64,000 nucleotides of DNA from Plasmopara viticola (GCA_001695595.3 MBPM02000072.1:124001-188000), one strand, 5' to 3'; positions 25,271-39,009 are shown, numbered from the stretch's first letter. Translations and numbers: made by a program. The notes: generated from the sequence alone by a model not told the origin.

Positions 25271-28250
25271 TGTATTTTCAGCAACTATTGCAGAATTGCC
25301 ATGGAAGATGGCAAATATGTTAATTTTGCGCAACAGAATCATGCTTAAGCACAAATTAAACACCTCTGACATTGCAGAGCCAATATCAGGCAAACAACTC
25401 CGTGTCAAGCATTCGCATTTGAATTGCAGTGGGACTGCTATAGCTTTTACTAAGATAAACCGTGAGTTTGGGTAATTCACCTTCGTTTTATACTTAAAGC
25501 CAATACGAGTCGCGGATTACTACCTGCCTGACGCTTAGGTTTAGCCTTAGTCTCAATACCAAGACACGATGTAGCTCTGACACATCATAAAGACAAAATT
25601 ATCTTTATCTTATATTTGTTAAGTTTTATCATCGAGATCCCTAGAAATAACATATTACAACTTTAGTAATTGCTACTAAAAACACTCAGCAGTGGCCATC
25701 GGATTGTTTGCTACTTTCCTACATGACTAATCACTAACTTGATATTGCTGATCGAAATAAATTCGAAACTCATGTCACACGATCTGGTCGAAACAACCAA
25801 GTAGTGTTTCATACACTAGAATCGTGCAACCTAGGTTCCTTCCCCCCATATAAAACTTAGTGTCACAATGTTTCTACGCGTCGAGCATGTTAAACAAGGT
25901 TATTTCTGCTTTACCAGTCCATACATTGAGGGCGGGTGACCAAGGCACTGTGCTAAGCAACTATTTCATCAGAACCGTCTTTACACCACCTTACAGCTCT
26001 TTCTTAGTCGTCGTGAATTCAATCGACTTTGTCTGTCAAAGCTTATCATCGTCGACATCGGAAACAGACAACATTCCCAAGACACTATTTAATATCACAG
26101 TGTTCAAAAACCAACGGCATTCCGAACAGTAAATGGATGACGGTTGAATTGCGCGTGCATTAAACTTTCGCCGCGTGCCTCAGTTAATTTTTTTGTACAA
26201 AAAGAGCAAAATTCAAGCCGTATGACTCGTCAACGTAGGTATTATAGGGAGTAGAGAATAAGTGCTAGCCCCGACGAAGTCCGAGCCCAGTTCATGAAAC
26301 TGCAGCCCAAAAAGCCAAGCTAGTAGCTTGAAGGTGGTACTTTGTATCAGTCACATTCCTCTAAGCTGTATAGTTGCAAGCCCGCATCACAAACATTGTG
26401 CAATCGCAAACAGTGCTCTCACCATGACTTTCGACCTCCGTACCCATTTCAGATGTAACCTAGAACACTTCCCGTGATGTGGCACAAAAGCCTGTTTAAT
26501 TTTTATACCCTCGAGTAAATAAAAGCATATGGCAACTACGCTGGCTCTGGTTGCTTGGCAGGCCATGCTGAGCTTTTTTAGCATCAATGCTACGGTCTTA
26601 GCAAGCGTTAAGCATGATGCATACGCAAATCAAGCGCTGAGCTGGTCGTCGCGCAACATTTTTTTTGCGGATTATCGATACTGAAAAGGGCAGATGCGCA
26701 ATTTGCAACAATGTTGCTCGCAACCAGCGTCTGAAACGAAAACACTTTCTTAGCCAAGATACGCTCTCGGTGTCGCAGCGTCAATCTTTCAGCTTTCTTT
26801 CGACCGCTTGGTGATTATTAGACGCGCAAAACATTTCTTTGCGATCGATTTGCCCAACTTGCGCCTCAATATTGTGGTACTCCGTGTCTAAAATCAAGCC
26901 TTGGCTCAATGACAAGCCAAGGCTGACCCATTTCATGTTCACCCAAATATAGTCATTACACGAATTAATAAGTTTTTTTTTATCGTTGGATACGTGCACG
27001 TTCATTTAAAAGTACCAAGCGTATAGGATGAACCTCCTTTGGCTATGACCTACTGACAGTAAGTCTCTAGGCATTTCGCACTGTAAAAAGGCTACCATTA
27101 GTCAGCCGCACGACTTCTTTTTCTCCAAAGAGCCTAAGATCTTAAATTGGTGGTGCTGACGGAATGCGAAAGTTGGCGAAACCATTTGCGTAAATCGGCT
27201 TTGCATTAACGGCATTGTTCATGCAAATTCAATGAATGGGTTCATAGTGCTCCAGCGGCTTGGCATTATTACGTACGCACTGCGTGACACGGCTTCAAAG
27301 ACGTAATTTACTCGCTCTATTTAATTGGTCTGCAGATTGTCTATAGTGAACGTGTTCAGCCGGGTGCCAGACATCGTATAAAACTTTTCAAATTGGAGCT
27401 CATAAAGCGAGTTTCCAGTTTCGGAACAATGGACGGTAAAAGTTCATTTTTCTGAAATTATGGTCGCTGCTGTTTCGACAAGATTGAGCGTGTCAGGACC
27501 GATACCATAGTACTCGTGCTGCCTGTCGAAATCTTTGGCAAGCTGGAAGAAAGAGCTAACCAATGGATCGTTAGCACATGACAAACTTGCCGATGTTGAG
27601 GCCGCGCTTGGCGAGCGATCTGCACGCTGGCACACATTGCACGTGTGCTTATTGTTACGTGTATCTCTTTTCTAGTGTTGAATACGTATACTTTACTTAT
27701 AGCCAATCATGAGTCGAGGCTCGTTGCTTTATGTTTCCTCGTTCTTAGAGCAAGATCAGGGACATTCTTGGCCTATAACAGAGTAAAAAGCAAATTTCGG
27801 GTAACGAAAGCAGTCAAGCCATAAATTATTTCTCTTAGTAAGCCCGTCGGAGCATATTCTCATTGAACAGCTTGATCCATCCAGTGTCCTTAAGAGTATA
27901 CAAACCTGCTCTGCACGTAGCAATACTATTCTAGTCTGCCGCCTCATCGTATTTGCTTCAAAAATCTAAAAGCTGAATTTAGATCATCGCTGTCGCTAGA
28001 GAGTAGCGAAGGGGATGAATGATACCATACTGCAATTCAAAGTCTCTTGGCAATGATGCTAAGATGTCGCCCGGTACGTTCAAGAGCCTGCACTTTCGAT
28101 GCCGCTTATCAAGTCGAAGCAAAAGAATTCCTGTACCTCTAAAATTAAGATAATCTGTACTTAAAGCAATATGACAGAAAAGGACAAGGAAGACTAAGCA
28201 ATCAAGGTGCAGCCTTTGTTCATTTTGCTAGCATACATACTTGTATTTTC

Positions 28251-29383
28251 GGAAAAGGTTGGGGTGACGCCCTCCTTCCAAGCGCGGGGGCTTAATGCTC
28301 GCGCGCTTCGGGCAGGTGCTCTCGGGCATCTGCAGGTCTCTAACGAGTCTCACCCTCGACGCGACGGTCTCCAGCACCAGGCCAAACCCCCTTCCACGCC
28401 CTTAATCGCGCCAACCGCATCCGGATTGGCTCCTTTAATGTGAATTCTCTAGGTTCGAAGCGCAAGAAGCACGTAACACTCCCCGAAGATCTCCGGCGCT
28501 ACCGCGTCGATATCCTTGGCCTCCGCGAAACCAAGATCTACGATAGAGGTGAGCACCGCATTGATGACTTCCTTCTAACCCTGAAAAAAAAAAAACGAAG
28601 CCAAGACCGAAGTCACCGAAATCCGCCGCCACTGCAACCCGTCGGGCGCCACTCGACACGCCCGATCCCGAGAAGAAACCTGGCACCACACTAAGAAGCT
28701 CGGAATACTCCTCGGCGATATTAAAGATCTATCCCGACGCAAGTCCCTGGCCACCCTCGCGCTCCACCGCCTCTGGTCCGTCTGGCTCCGCCCCACGTTC
28801 ATCTCACCCAAGACACGCATTCGATTGTACAACACCTACGTTCTACCGATTCTGCTGTACAACTGGGCTCTTACCAAGTCAGAGCTCCACGGCCTCGAGA
28901 GTTTCCATCGCCGCCAGCTTCGCTACGCTCTTGGCTATCGCTACCCCCGACCCATTTCGAATGCAAGACTCTACGACCTCTGTGATGAGCGGCCGCTGAG
29001 ACTACGACTGACACAAGCTCGCTGGCGCCTGTTTGGCCATGTACTTCGCCGCTATCCCGACATTCCAGCTGACCTCCAGATGCGTGCCTTCTTCTTCTCC
29101 ACCGCAGCAAAATGGCGCGGACGTTCCCGCACCACGCTCGACCACAATCTTGTTTCCCGTGGCTCCGGCTTTCGACTCCGGACAGCACAAGACCTCGAAG
29201 TGGTACGTACCCTTGCACAAGACCGAAAGAAATGGAAGACCCATTTGACCTCGGTGCTGGATGCACTGCCCGCCGAACGAGACTCGACGTATGCGGACAC
29301 CACTCTATGCCGTGGACTAGCCAGACTGAGCCTAGCACGTGCATACCTTGGCAACGCGATAACGTAATACATTACATTACATT
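28251..29383 (+). mobile_element. Internally deleted non-LTR retrotransposon (LINE), copy C
   Basis: It begins GGAAAAGGTTGGGG and ends in TTACA-type pentamers, flanked by target-site duplications: ACATACTTGTATTTTC at 28235-28250 and ACATACTTGTAATTTTTC at 29384-29401. Inside, 28402-28582 encodes the start of an APE-type endonuclease (RIGSFNVNSL, then VDILGLRETKI). A run of 12 A at 28584-28595 marks a junction, after which 28597-29367 encodes the end of the reverse transcriptase and beyond (TRIRLYNTYVLPILLYN, FHRRQLRYALG, RWRLFGHVLRR). The catalytic centre of the reverse transcriptase is missing. Relative to the short copies, it also lacks about 9 bp before TGGGCTCTTACC. The element is not autonomous, and it shows what the short copies derive from. 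Confidence 0.88.
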
Positions 29384-29615
29384 ACATACTTGTAATTTTT
29401 CAAATTTCCAAACTTTTGTTTATTAGCTTTTTGTTCCTTTAATCCGCTAGTAGTGAGGCGAGGCGATGCGTTTATCAGTACATCTGTATGCACGTCACGC
29501 CCCACCTCCTTGCGTAAAGAACTCTTGCTGTAGAGCTTGCCCACACGTGTCATTGTCATTGACCACAAAAGATCAAAAATCTAGACTACATGATGGACCA
29601 CGCCTGCGACCACCC

Positions 29616-32600
29616 TCAATTAAACTTGCACATGACCGTTGGCACTTTGAACACGTTTCCATCGTCATCGGAGCACGATGTCTGCAACTCAATGTACTTG
29701 CGGCTGCAGTCCACGAGTCCTTCGTAGCGTGATTCCACAAACATACGCAAAGGCTTTTTCATCTGGTTGGCATAAAGATCCTTCAGCGCTTTGCCGTAGG
29801 CGTTGCGGTCATAGAGCATCAAACCGCTGACAGTGCGGTAACGCAGGTCCTTCTCCGCAGCACTAGTGTTGCCCATTTCCGCAACACAATGAAATAGCAG
29901 GTCGCAATTGAGTTCAGTTTTATCCTTAAATTGAGCTAAAAAGTCTTCAAGAGTCGAATCCGACGACAACTCAATAAGCGTGGAATCCCATTTTGTAAAT
30001 CCAGGCGGCTTGCATTTCACTTCCGACATTTCCACCACGTCATACTCGTCCTTAGCTCGAGCAGGGGCAGCTGGCTCCTGCATCAGATACATGTTTAGAC
30101 CTAAGGAATTTGAGGAGTCCTTAAATGCCTCCACATCCTTTTTTTGAATCAGCTTGAGCATTTCCAGCATTGCCAGACCCGTCACAGACGCTGTTGTCGT
30201 CGCAATGGCTGGAATGATCTTGCCTGCAATCATCTTGCATTTGTGGCGCGACGCTTCGCGGATACAATAGTTAAAGGCTCGCAAATTTGAGGCCGCGTAA
30301 ATGAAGTCAATGTGAAAGTTCATGTCTTGATCTTTCTCAAAGTCTGCCGGTTCAAACAATAGGCCCGAAAGATCAAGTATTTCAAGCTCGTGGAGAAGTT
30401 TCACGAGCTCATCCTTGTCAGCTTCATTCGAATTCTTAATCTTCTCTTGCTCCAGTCGCTTAATTTCATCCGAATCGGCGGCAATTTTTTCATTCGAGGG
30501 TTTCCATGAAGGTGGAATATACTTTTCACCAAGCTTCTCAAACGTGAATGGATTACGCCACTCTGAATCAGCGGGTACCAATTGGTGTTCGGGGGGCGGA
30601 TGAATTCCGAAGCATACGGCTAAAATATTTGCAGTAGCGCGAACGTAATTAAGGTGTAGAGGGTTTTTTGGGTCAAACTTGTCAACCGCGTGGGGAAAAC
30701 GCTTAGCTCCTGACCAGAACTTTTCCCCGGAGTTTGTCAAATGGTCTTCAGGAAAATTGTAAATAAGCTGCAAAATGCGGTCACGAAAGCTTGTTGTCAT
30801 GAGCTCGAATGACAGTGTAGCGCATTTTTCAAACGTAATGTCCTTCGCCATTTGCAAAGTAGAGCGCAACCCACGAAGACGCTCCAGCTCCCGACAATTG
30901 CCGCGCGAACAACTTTGCATTCGGGTTATCGAGTGTAGCCTCTCTCACTTGCTTCAAATACTCAGCGCGATTTTCCACAAACTTTTTTGCCTCTGCAAAC
31001 GGCACGACAAACAAATCTTCAAATTGAGCGCGCGACCATTCAATGCAGTGCTCGATGAGGGATGGAAAGTTTCGTAATGTGCACATTGGAATCCCATCAC
31101 CTTCAGCATCCTTCGGGCCATCCGCATAGCTTTGAGTCTTGTGCGGAATCACAACCTGAACATTGCATTTTGTGCCGAGCGTGCCACTCTCAAGCAGAGG
31201 CAGCTTGTGAAAAACACACTTGCTATCCACGTACAAACGGGCTTTGACATTATCTAAGGCATTCGTGACCACATCCAAGTCGGTCCAAAAGCCGTCATTA
31301 AAGACATTTTCCGTATGAGGGGCCACAAGGTGCTCTAAAGTCTTCACTTTTAAGTCTGCATTCATCTGATGCACCGCAGCAGTTGCAGCTACGGACTTAG
31401 GCTGACCTACATTGTGTTCCCGAAAGAGAAACTGACGGTTTAAATTGCTCACTTCAATGCGATCGTTGTCAGTGACCGTCACAAGACCCTTGTCGCCACA
31501 TGCAATGCCAACCATGGCAAAGTTTTTCAAATATTCACATCCAAGAGCACCGCAGCCTACAAGAAACGTGCGAACATCTCCTAGCTTTTTGTGAAAAGAT
31601 AGTCCAAAAGTTGTGATCACATGGTCATATCGCGACCCAATCGGCGTTGCATCCGTCGGTTGCTCGTCAGGTAGAACCTCAAACGCATCCAAGTGCAGCC
31701 ATTGCGTCAGTGGGGTAAATTTTCCCGTAAATTTTACCACTTCTTGAGCTACGACCCCACCGTAGAAAGCAGCTAGTGGTTGCAGTTCCACAGCAGAGTA
31801 AAGAGTAGCCAAGCGGCAATTTCTCATCCAGTTCTCCAGCTTATCACATTCTGCTGGTAAGAATCACGAGTAGAATGATGCTGAACTCCTTGCTTGGCGA
31901 TAGCCACAACTTCATTCGCATCTTCGTCATTGTGCAGCCTTGGTAAATGACCATGACGCTCCTCAAACTCCATCAGGCTCCACATAATGACGTGAAGCTG
32001 TTCTGCACGACCGAACTTGGCGCCATCCGTAAACATGAGTCCGAAATCCCCTTCAGGTACAGGTGACACGAGTGACTTTCAAACGACTTGAATTTCACAG
32101 CAAACGGCTTCTTATGCTGCGTAAACAGACCTCCACCTTCGTACGGCGTAAACTCCGATGTGTCGCCAATTTTCAGCGATACGCATCAAAGACTTCAGTC
32201 TGCTTACCGTCGCGAAACACTTTCTTATTCGCAAACTTGATGCGACGCGGCCCCATTGTGTTTAATAGACTGATTCGGGTCGCTCTTTAGTCTCATGCCT
32301 TGCACACCACAAATCTCAATCCACCCGTCGTGGTCCGAATCTGGCATTTCATGCATCTTGCCGTCCTCATCAGGGCCCAAGATACTCAGTACACCATCCT
32401 TATCGTTTGTAATATCCGTGATTATACGAGTGATTGGAGCTTCACCCGTGGCGTCAAAGCCCTTGAAGTCGTCTCCAAAGTCCGTAAACGCATAGCCGAA
32501 AGCGCCACGAATGTCGCACATGATAAAGCCAATTTGCGGTGACTGCTGACGGCAGAAACGGTTCCAACGCACAAGCTCTTTTCGAACTGTGTGTGAAAAG

Positions 32601-33041
32601 ACGACGACATTGTGCTTGGCCACGACCTCCTCGGTTAAAAGGCCTTGATGAATACTTACCGACACCATCTTGTTCAGTTCTGCAAGCTTGTGCAAGACAG
32701 CGGGGGCACGTGGGTGGCCCACGTCTTGTTCCGTCAGAAAAAAATTGGTTCCCAGGTCTTTAATCTCTGTGATGCCGTCATCGTACAGCGTGATGGCACC
32801 GGGGCCAGCGAGGATCAAGTTCTTAGCGCACTCAATGCCTACGCCCTGGAGACCCACAATAAGTATTCTAAGCTTTACCAACTGTGCGAAAACATGTCAT
32901 TAGACCATATGATCATCACTCTACAACTCCGCATTGATATTTGTATACCTTCGCCATGGTTTCGAGCCCGAAGGCGCCAATTTGGCGGCTGTACTTGTCC
33001 ATAAAGCGTGCATCCTTTTCTAGCTGCTGCGTCGTCGCCAT
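29616..33041 (-). CDS. UBA1: Ubiquitin-activating enzyme E1, frame-disrupted in this sequence
   Basis: Exon 1 is 32949-33041 (MATTQQLEKDARFMDKYSRQ), followed by a GT-AG intron (donor GTATAC, acceptor CACAG), then exon 2 from 32881 down to the stop at 29616. The protein, about 1,119 residues if the frame is repaired, has the expected order: first adenylation half (KLRILIVGLQGVGIECAKN), second nucleotide-binding half (FLVGCGALGCEYLKNFAM), catalytic cysteine in PMCTLRNFP (codon 31081-31083), and the C-terminal ubiquitin-fold domain. E1 uses ATP to load ubiquitin as a thioester and pass it to E2s; it acts in cytosol and nucleus. Five single-base frameshifts break exon 2 near 32262, 32176, 32078, 31860 and 30891, each in or next to a run of identical bases. 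There are no other stops, and catalytic motifs are intact. Uncorrected sequencing error is likelier than a pseudogene. Confidence 0.9.
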
Positions 33042-36000
33042 GGCACAAATTTGTTTGTGTCGCTTGCTGCTTAAGCCTTCTTTGTAGCCCTGGCCGCGTC
33101 CGTCGGGGCGCGCTAATCGCTTCAGCTTCTTTACTTTTTCCCCTTCGATATTGAAAGGAAAAATAAAGATTTTCATGATACTGAAATATAATTTCTGTAT
33201 CGGTATTAATACCGGTTAGGGTGTGGTACATAGCAGCTTTGGTATTGTTATAAGGCTGGAAAAGATGCAGGGCAGTACAAACAAGACCCCGACAGACAAA
33301 AATAAACCGTAAAAATTTTTTTTAGTGGTCATAAAGCCGTAAAAGTGGATACACTGCTTATAAAGCTGTAAATTTGCTAGCAGGCCGCAAATGGGCACTT
33401 CAAATAACTGGCCTTGGAGGGTATTTACGTGTGGTCTTCTGAATTGCATGCACCCACGCAGCGACCACTAAACGATAAAGCAAATCAATGGTACTAGAAA
33501 TGAAGTAGAGGGCAAGCATGGCCGCTGTGGGATTTTTTAACAGCCTCCGTCGAGAAAATAGCTGAATGCAATCAAACAACAACACATTATCGGCGCAATA
33601 TTGATCGTCCGACGTCAAGATGTCTGGTTTCTAGAATTTACAGCATCGAGTCACCATCGTGATTAGGTAACTCAGCTCTTTAGTGATTGATGATGCTGGA
33701 GGTCTAAAAGAAAGTTAATATAGAGCATCGCATCACCAAGTTGTGCAATTACTGAGAGGAGATCTTTGAGCCTCCACACTCGTGTGTAACACGACACCAC
33801 CATATGTGAAATTGAAGCTCCACAAGCTAGTAAGATATGTCCGCGAGGCAAAGTTGTCAAGTGCCTATAGAATCTATGAAGCAAAAGTGAATAACCTTTT
33901 GGCTTGTCGTCAGTGAAAAGTGTCTTGCAATGCATACCTGTATGCACTGAAAACACATATCCTTTCATGTATGTATGACTCTTTGGCGGGTTTTAGTAAA
34001 TAATCTGAAATTGGCACATCAAAGCCCGGGAATGAACATGTCTTACCACCAGGTAAATCAGAAGTCTTTTGTAAGACGCCATCAATGCGTGCCTGAAACT
34101 TTCTAAATTATGACGAAACAACCGGGTAATGCCTCAAGATATAAGTAAGTGCAGACGCAGAACTGCAGCTTAGTTGTAGCTGAAGAATTACTCTGGCGAG
34201 CATTCGCTTCACCAAAACAAATACGACCGAAAATGAAGGCAGCATTAGCAGAACAGCTCCGTTAGCCAGGGCAATAACAAGTGTACTTTGCAGCGGCTTT
34301 GAAGTTGTCGTGCCGAAGCCGTCACAACAGCTCCCACGTTTTATGAGGTGAGATAACTGCCCCGCAATGAGTTTGTTTGCAACGCGAGCTGCACGCTTCT
34401 TCAATAAAATGTTGCTAGCGAGCAAACTTCTAAAGTGAGCCCCTCCATGAAATGTACTTAAGTGTAAAAGACGGCATCACGCAAGTCGTGTATCAATGAA
34501 GTCTAAGGACTCGGTCGAGGAGTAAGCCACTCGAGTTTGACATCTTCGCCTGAGCTGATGCACTAATATTGTTTGATTGGCCTCCACCGAGTTCGTCCGC
34601 GACAAATTTAGAGATTGCCTAAGTATATTTGGTACTCATCGAAAGTCATACGGCTTTTTTTGACCGAGATAACGGCTTTTCGTATTCCGATGTTTATTCT
34701 GCTTTTGTATGATAGTATCGTATTTACATTAACCACATACTGATGAGCGATTGTGACGATATAAAAGTGGCCTCACAGCTCATTAAACCAGTCTTTGTCT
34801 CTGGTCCGTCGGACTCGACGTTCTGTGGCATCCACCGCATAAGCAAAAATTGCGTTTTGTCACCCTATTACATGACCTATAAGACACTCCAAACATTTTA
34901 AAGTGCTGCTAAATAAGTCAATTGGTCTATTCGAAAACCAAGTCGTACATGCAAAAAATAGAGAAAGTGCGAGGGACTCGCTAGAAAATCACGAGTAGTG
35001 GGAGCGGCAACCTCACAATTCTAGTCATAACGACTAAAACTATGGGGGTAGTTTACGCATTGCGATAGAGCTGACTTTGCGGCGAGGGTGCTGTCGCTAT
35101 TTGCTTTCAAAGACTACGTAAATGTTTTTGGTCATCCAAGTCGCAGATCGCTGTCGGACTGTCTCGAAGTGCTTGCGTTAGCCTGATACCAAGACTTAAA
35201 TGAGCTCTCACAGAAATGTAAGCAAACTCTAATGAAAGTTAATCGATAAGACCTCTTATGGGGTACGATTCCCACATCAATGGTACTCCTTATTAATATG
35301 CTCTTATTAGATTATGCGCTGCGATTCTGTTAGTTTCTTTGTTTCTTACTCGTGATGTTCGATATAACCCGTGTCTTGTTTCACACACACCAGACACACA
35401 CTGGTTCCATTACACCCTCTTCCATCAAGGCTCTGGACTATTTGACTCTGTACAAACCAAAATGTTCTTTGAAATATTTATCGTCATGTGCTGCTTCTCA
35501 AAACCTACTGATTAAGCCTCGTAGTTTGCTCTGAAAAACAGACACTAAATGAACAAGCTTCTCGTTCGCACCTGCAGATCTAAACAGACAAAAAAAAAAT
35601 TGCGGGCTAATCTTACAGTACACGACATTCCGGCATAGGTATCCTATGCTGTTGAACACCGCTCGCAGAGCACACTCTTGCCTCGCGCATCGATCACCCT
35701 TTGAATTAAGAACAGAGTCATTTGGCTGATTGCAACACATCAACCTTGAATTAAAAGACGGAGTTTTTTACCACACGGATCTCGATTCCTGATCGCTTAC
35801 GGCCCATATCAACTAGCTGGAAAGAGCCACTCTGCATACGCCGCACTCATCCATAGTGCACACTCGCCGGTAAATGCATCGCTTAGCGCGTGCTCGATAG
35901 CAAATTGTATTGTCACTGCGTACCCCACGCACCCATGGCATTAACAATTTTATAATTTGGTCATGAAATTTCTTGTTATTGATGGAACTAACAAACTCCT

Positions 36001-37311
36001 TTCGCACCAACTCTAAGTTCTCACGACGTCAGACATTATTAAAATCGCTTTAGTGATAACTACTCGGGAACGATAGCTATTGAATGTACTCTATCGGCGT
36101 TTGTAATCACGAAAACACTTTGTAGCTGGCTGGAGCCAAGGTGGCTAGCGCCATCTTTGCTTAGACATTTGCTACTTGCATAGGCGCGTACAGTACAAAA
36201 AGATATTAAGGTTGTTTTTGCATCACAAGTATCAGGTGCTGGAAGCATTGCGGCAACATATCTGATTGCACTGTCATTATCTTGTCGCCGATGCGCTGGG
36301 TAAATATAGGATTTCTATACCTATAACGGTATTATTTCCAACAGAAACGAATGTGCGAGTATAGTATGATTTAAACTTGGTAAAGTGATTGTCGCGGTGT
36401 TATATTCCATGTAATCAGTTTAATATCAATATTTTGTACAAGCGAACAAATTTTGCTCAATTTAATGACTAGATTTCTCATATAATGCTTAAAAAGCATC
36501 CTTTTCGCTTTCCACTTTGAGTCAAATTAATTTTTCAAGCTGCTTTACAGATTTCAAACCACAACCGCCCAAAAGGTCCAAACAGGACCTATTAACATAT
36601 CCACTGCAATTACCCTATATCTACATCTTTAACAAACAAGACTTCCAAAATTTTTAATGCAACATCATTCACCAAATTCTCTTTTCTTAACAGTATACTA
36701 TATACCGAGCAAGTTCAAAACCTGCGAGCAGAGAGGAATTGCCGGCGATGTCAGGAGCAAAGAGGTAAGCTACTGACGTACAGAAGAAGAAGAACGAAGC
36801 TGTTAAATTTATAGAGACAGGTGACTACATATGCTTTACTTTCTCAGTTAACGTCTTAGACGTGCACGCATCCCTACAACCGAAGGGGTCGGTCGGCACT
36901 AGGCCGCTCAGTGAGCCTTTTTACAGCTGAGCATACTTCAGGTACAGAGGGCTACTTTGTGCCCGAGCATGTGCGTATCTCTAATGTTATGAGTCTTATG
37001 CTACCTTGCAAGAAGGCATGAAGGAAGATGTACTGATTTCGGTGAGCGACTATTCACCATTTTTGGTCTTTAATATAAAACTTGAGATGGACTGCACCAT
37101 AATGACAAGTTTATTTAGCGGAAGATTTATTTATATAGCTTTTACTCTTATTCTTGATAAGCGGCTACTACTGTTTGAATTTACTTTTCTTCACTTTAAA
37201 TATCCAGGTATAAATACGATAGGATACGTGTCGTGCACCAAGAATCGCACCTAACGAAACTTTTAAATACAAAAGCTTGGCTTATGTAACGACCTGTCTA
37301 ACTAAGACCTG

Positions 37312-37328
37312 AATATATATATATATAT
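37312..37328. repeat. TA dinucleotide microsatellite
   Basis: About eight uninterrupted AT units in intergenic DNA. It is of use only as a marker. Confidence 0.85.
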
Positions 37329-38783
37329 GTAGAAGAGACATTTTGTTTCAATCACTTTGTTTTAACACGTAAAGTATGTCTTATCGTAATAACCGACAAA
37401 CAGGCAGCAAAAAGACTGTCAGTCAGCTGGGTCATTGAATAAAGGCCATGCTAGCCCCCAAAAGGGTTGCTTTGGCTTCCAAAGTTGTCATCGCACCAGA
37501 AATGCTAGTCTTCTTGCACCGAAGACTTTGCCTGCTGCATCTGCGTTTTTGATGAAAGTTAATAGTGGTTCGGCTGCTCAAGAGTCTTTCGGACCATGAA
37601 ATGCTTTAAGAAAATTTCAGCTCCCCCCTTAATGAAGATTGCGAGTATACCATCTGCCTTCACCCCATCGTCCTTAAACACCTCCGCGTTTGAATTTTCA
37701 ATAAGAAGAGTTGTAACTGTCCAAGAAGTACTCGCCTTGCCTTTTAGTTGCTAAAGCAGAAATGAAACTCTTAAATGATAGAGCAGCTATCAAATTGCTA
37801 AGTCGAGCTAAAGTCCTCAAAGGTATAAGACTTGTCGTCAGACTCACCGGCTGTGAAAAAGGCATCACCTGTCTGTCGGGTAATTATATGGCGATTCCCA
37901 GGGGTGGAAAAATCGACATGGAATGTTTTTAATGATCATCTCAGACTTAATGTGAAGTGGGTGTAGTCAGATACGACGACCAGCGGCTCATCTCTTAAGT
38001 GTATCCAGAGACCAACATTTCAACCGAGATCGGCGATCGGCCTTATGACTCACCCACTAACGGGCACCACTTTTCCGTAAGAGGCTCTTTCACTTTCCGA
38101 GTAAAACTTTTTTCGAGGAAGTAAACTTTACGGATATATTGCACCCAGCCGATTCTATTCTATGTGTAATAAGCTCCAGATTTATTCGTCTGCTAGAAAC
38201 GCACAGCTCTTATAGTCCATATAAAGGTATTAATTTTACTCGTACTTGCTTTATTAGCAAGATCAAGCATGCAGGCACTACTATGTTGAAATGTTATGGG
38301 TACCTCAAAGCTTATACAGGACTCAAAAAACTGAGATTGTAACATTTCTATTGATGCCCTGCAAAAAATGTTGGTCAAGTGAACATCGTCTTGAAAAGAG
38401 CAATTCTGTACGTCAACCTATGCACTTACAGGACCGCGAAAGGCCCGAAAGAGCGGTGGTTTGTAATCGAAATTACCAACCTTCCCTTTCTAGCAATAGT
38501 TTTTATACAGATTGTGGTGTTCCCGCATGTGAAAGTGGGTGTAAGAATACGCAAGACCTACCAGAAAATTAAATTCGCAAATTACATTGGGTACTCTACA
38601 TCGCCTGCCAATACCGGCGGACTATTGAAAGTCCCTGATACGCGGCATATAGTGCCGTCTGAGCAAGATGCTATATTTGGTGCCTGATTCAGCCAGTATA
38701 ACATAAGAGTGAACAGCCAAGCTGTTCATTTATACGATTTTCAAATACCACGGCCTTTCGGACACCTTTATGTCGTATGAAAT

Positions 38784-38981
38784 ATGCACCATTGTTCTTT
38801 GGCAAACGTATTTCTGGGTATCGGGAATCGCTTGCTCGTACCTACAGCGGACCATTTACCGACAAACGGTCAGAGGGAAGCGGGCAACTATACGCTAGAA
38901 GATACAGTGCACAATAAGTGTGGCGAGGCGTCACAGTCATGGACTGGTAAGCTTTATCTCAATAATTTTGCACTAAAATAA
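38784..38981 (+). pseudogene. Ty3/gypsy integrase C-terminal half, relic
   Basis: The open segment reads through ANVFLGIGNRLLVPTADH, then LPTNGQREAGNYTLEDTVHN, then SWTGKLYLNNFALK. This follows the gypsy integrase order of a G-T-x-L-x-x-S-T-A-x-H-P-Q-T-D-G-Q-T-E motif, an N-R-x-L-E-D helix, and a S-W-x-x-x-L-P-x-x-E-F-A-x-N block. The Asp in PQTDG is Asn here and upstream frames are broken, so the element is dead. No LTRs were identified. Confidence 0.65.
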
Positions 38982-39009
38982 TGCGGCTAACGCATTTACG
39001 CCTATACGG

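Larger units (their letters stand above)
22926..28234. other. Gene-poor interval
   Basis: About 5.3 kb without a supported gene. It contains a hairpin at 24776-24858 and a possible transposase scrap at 25001-25270, both listed separately. Around 26390-27640 there are a few cysteine-containing open stretches on both strands that I could not assign. The interval ends at the target-site duplication of the LINE at 28251. Confidence 0.5.

Noticed and set aside
29616..33041. UBA1 as several separate genes
   Set aside because: The pieces are consecutive parts of one E1 protein broken only by single-base shifts at homopolymers.
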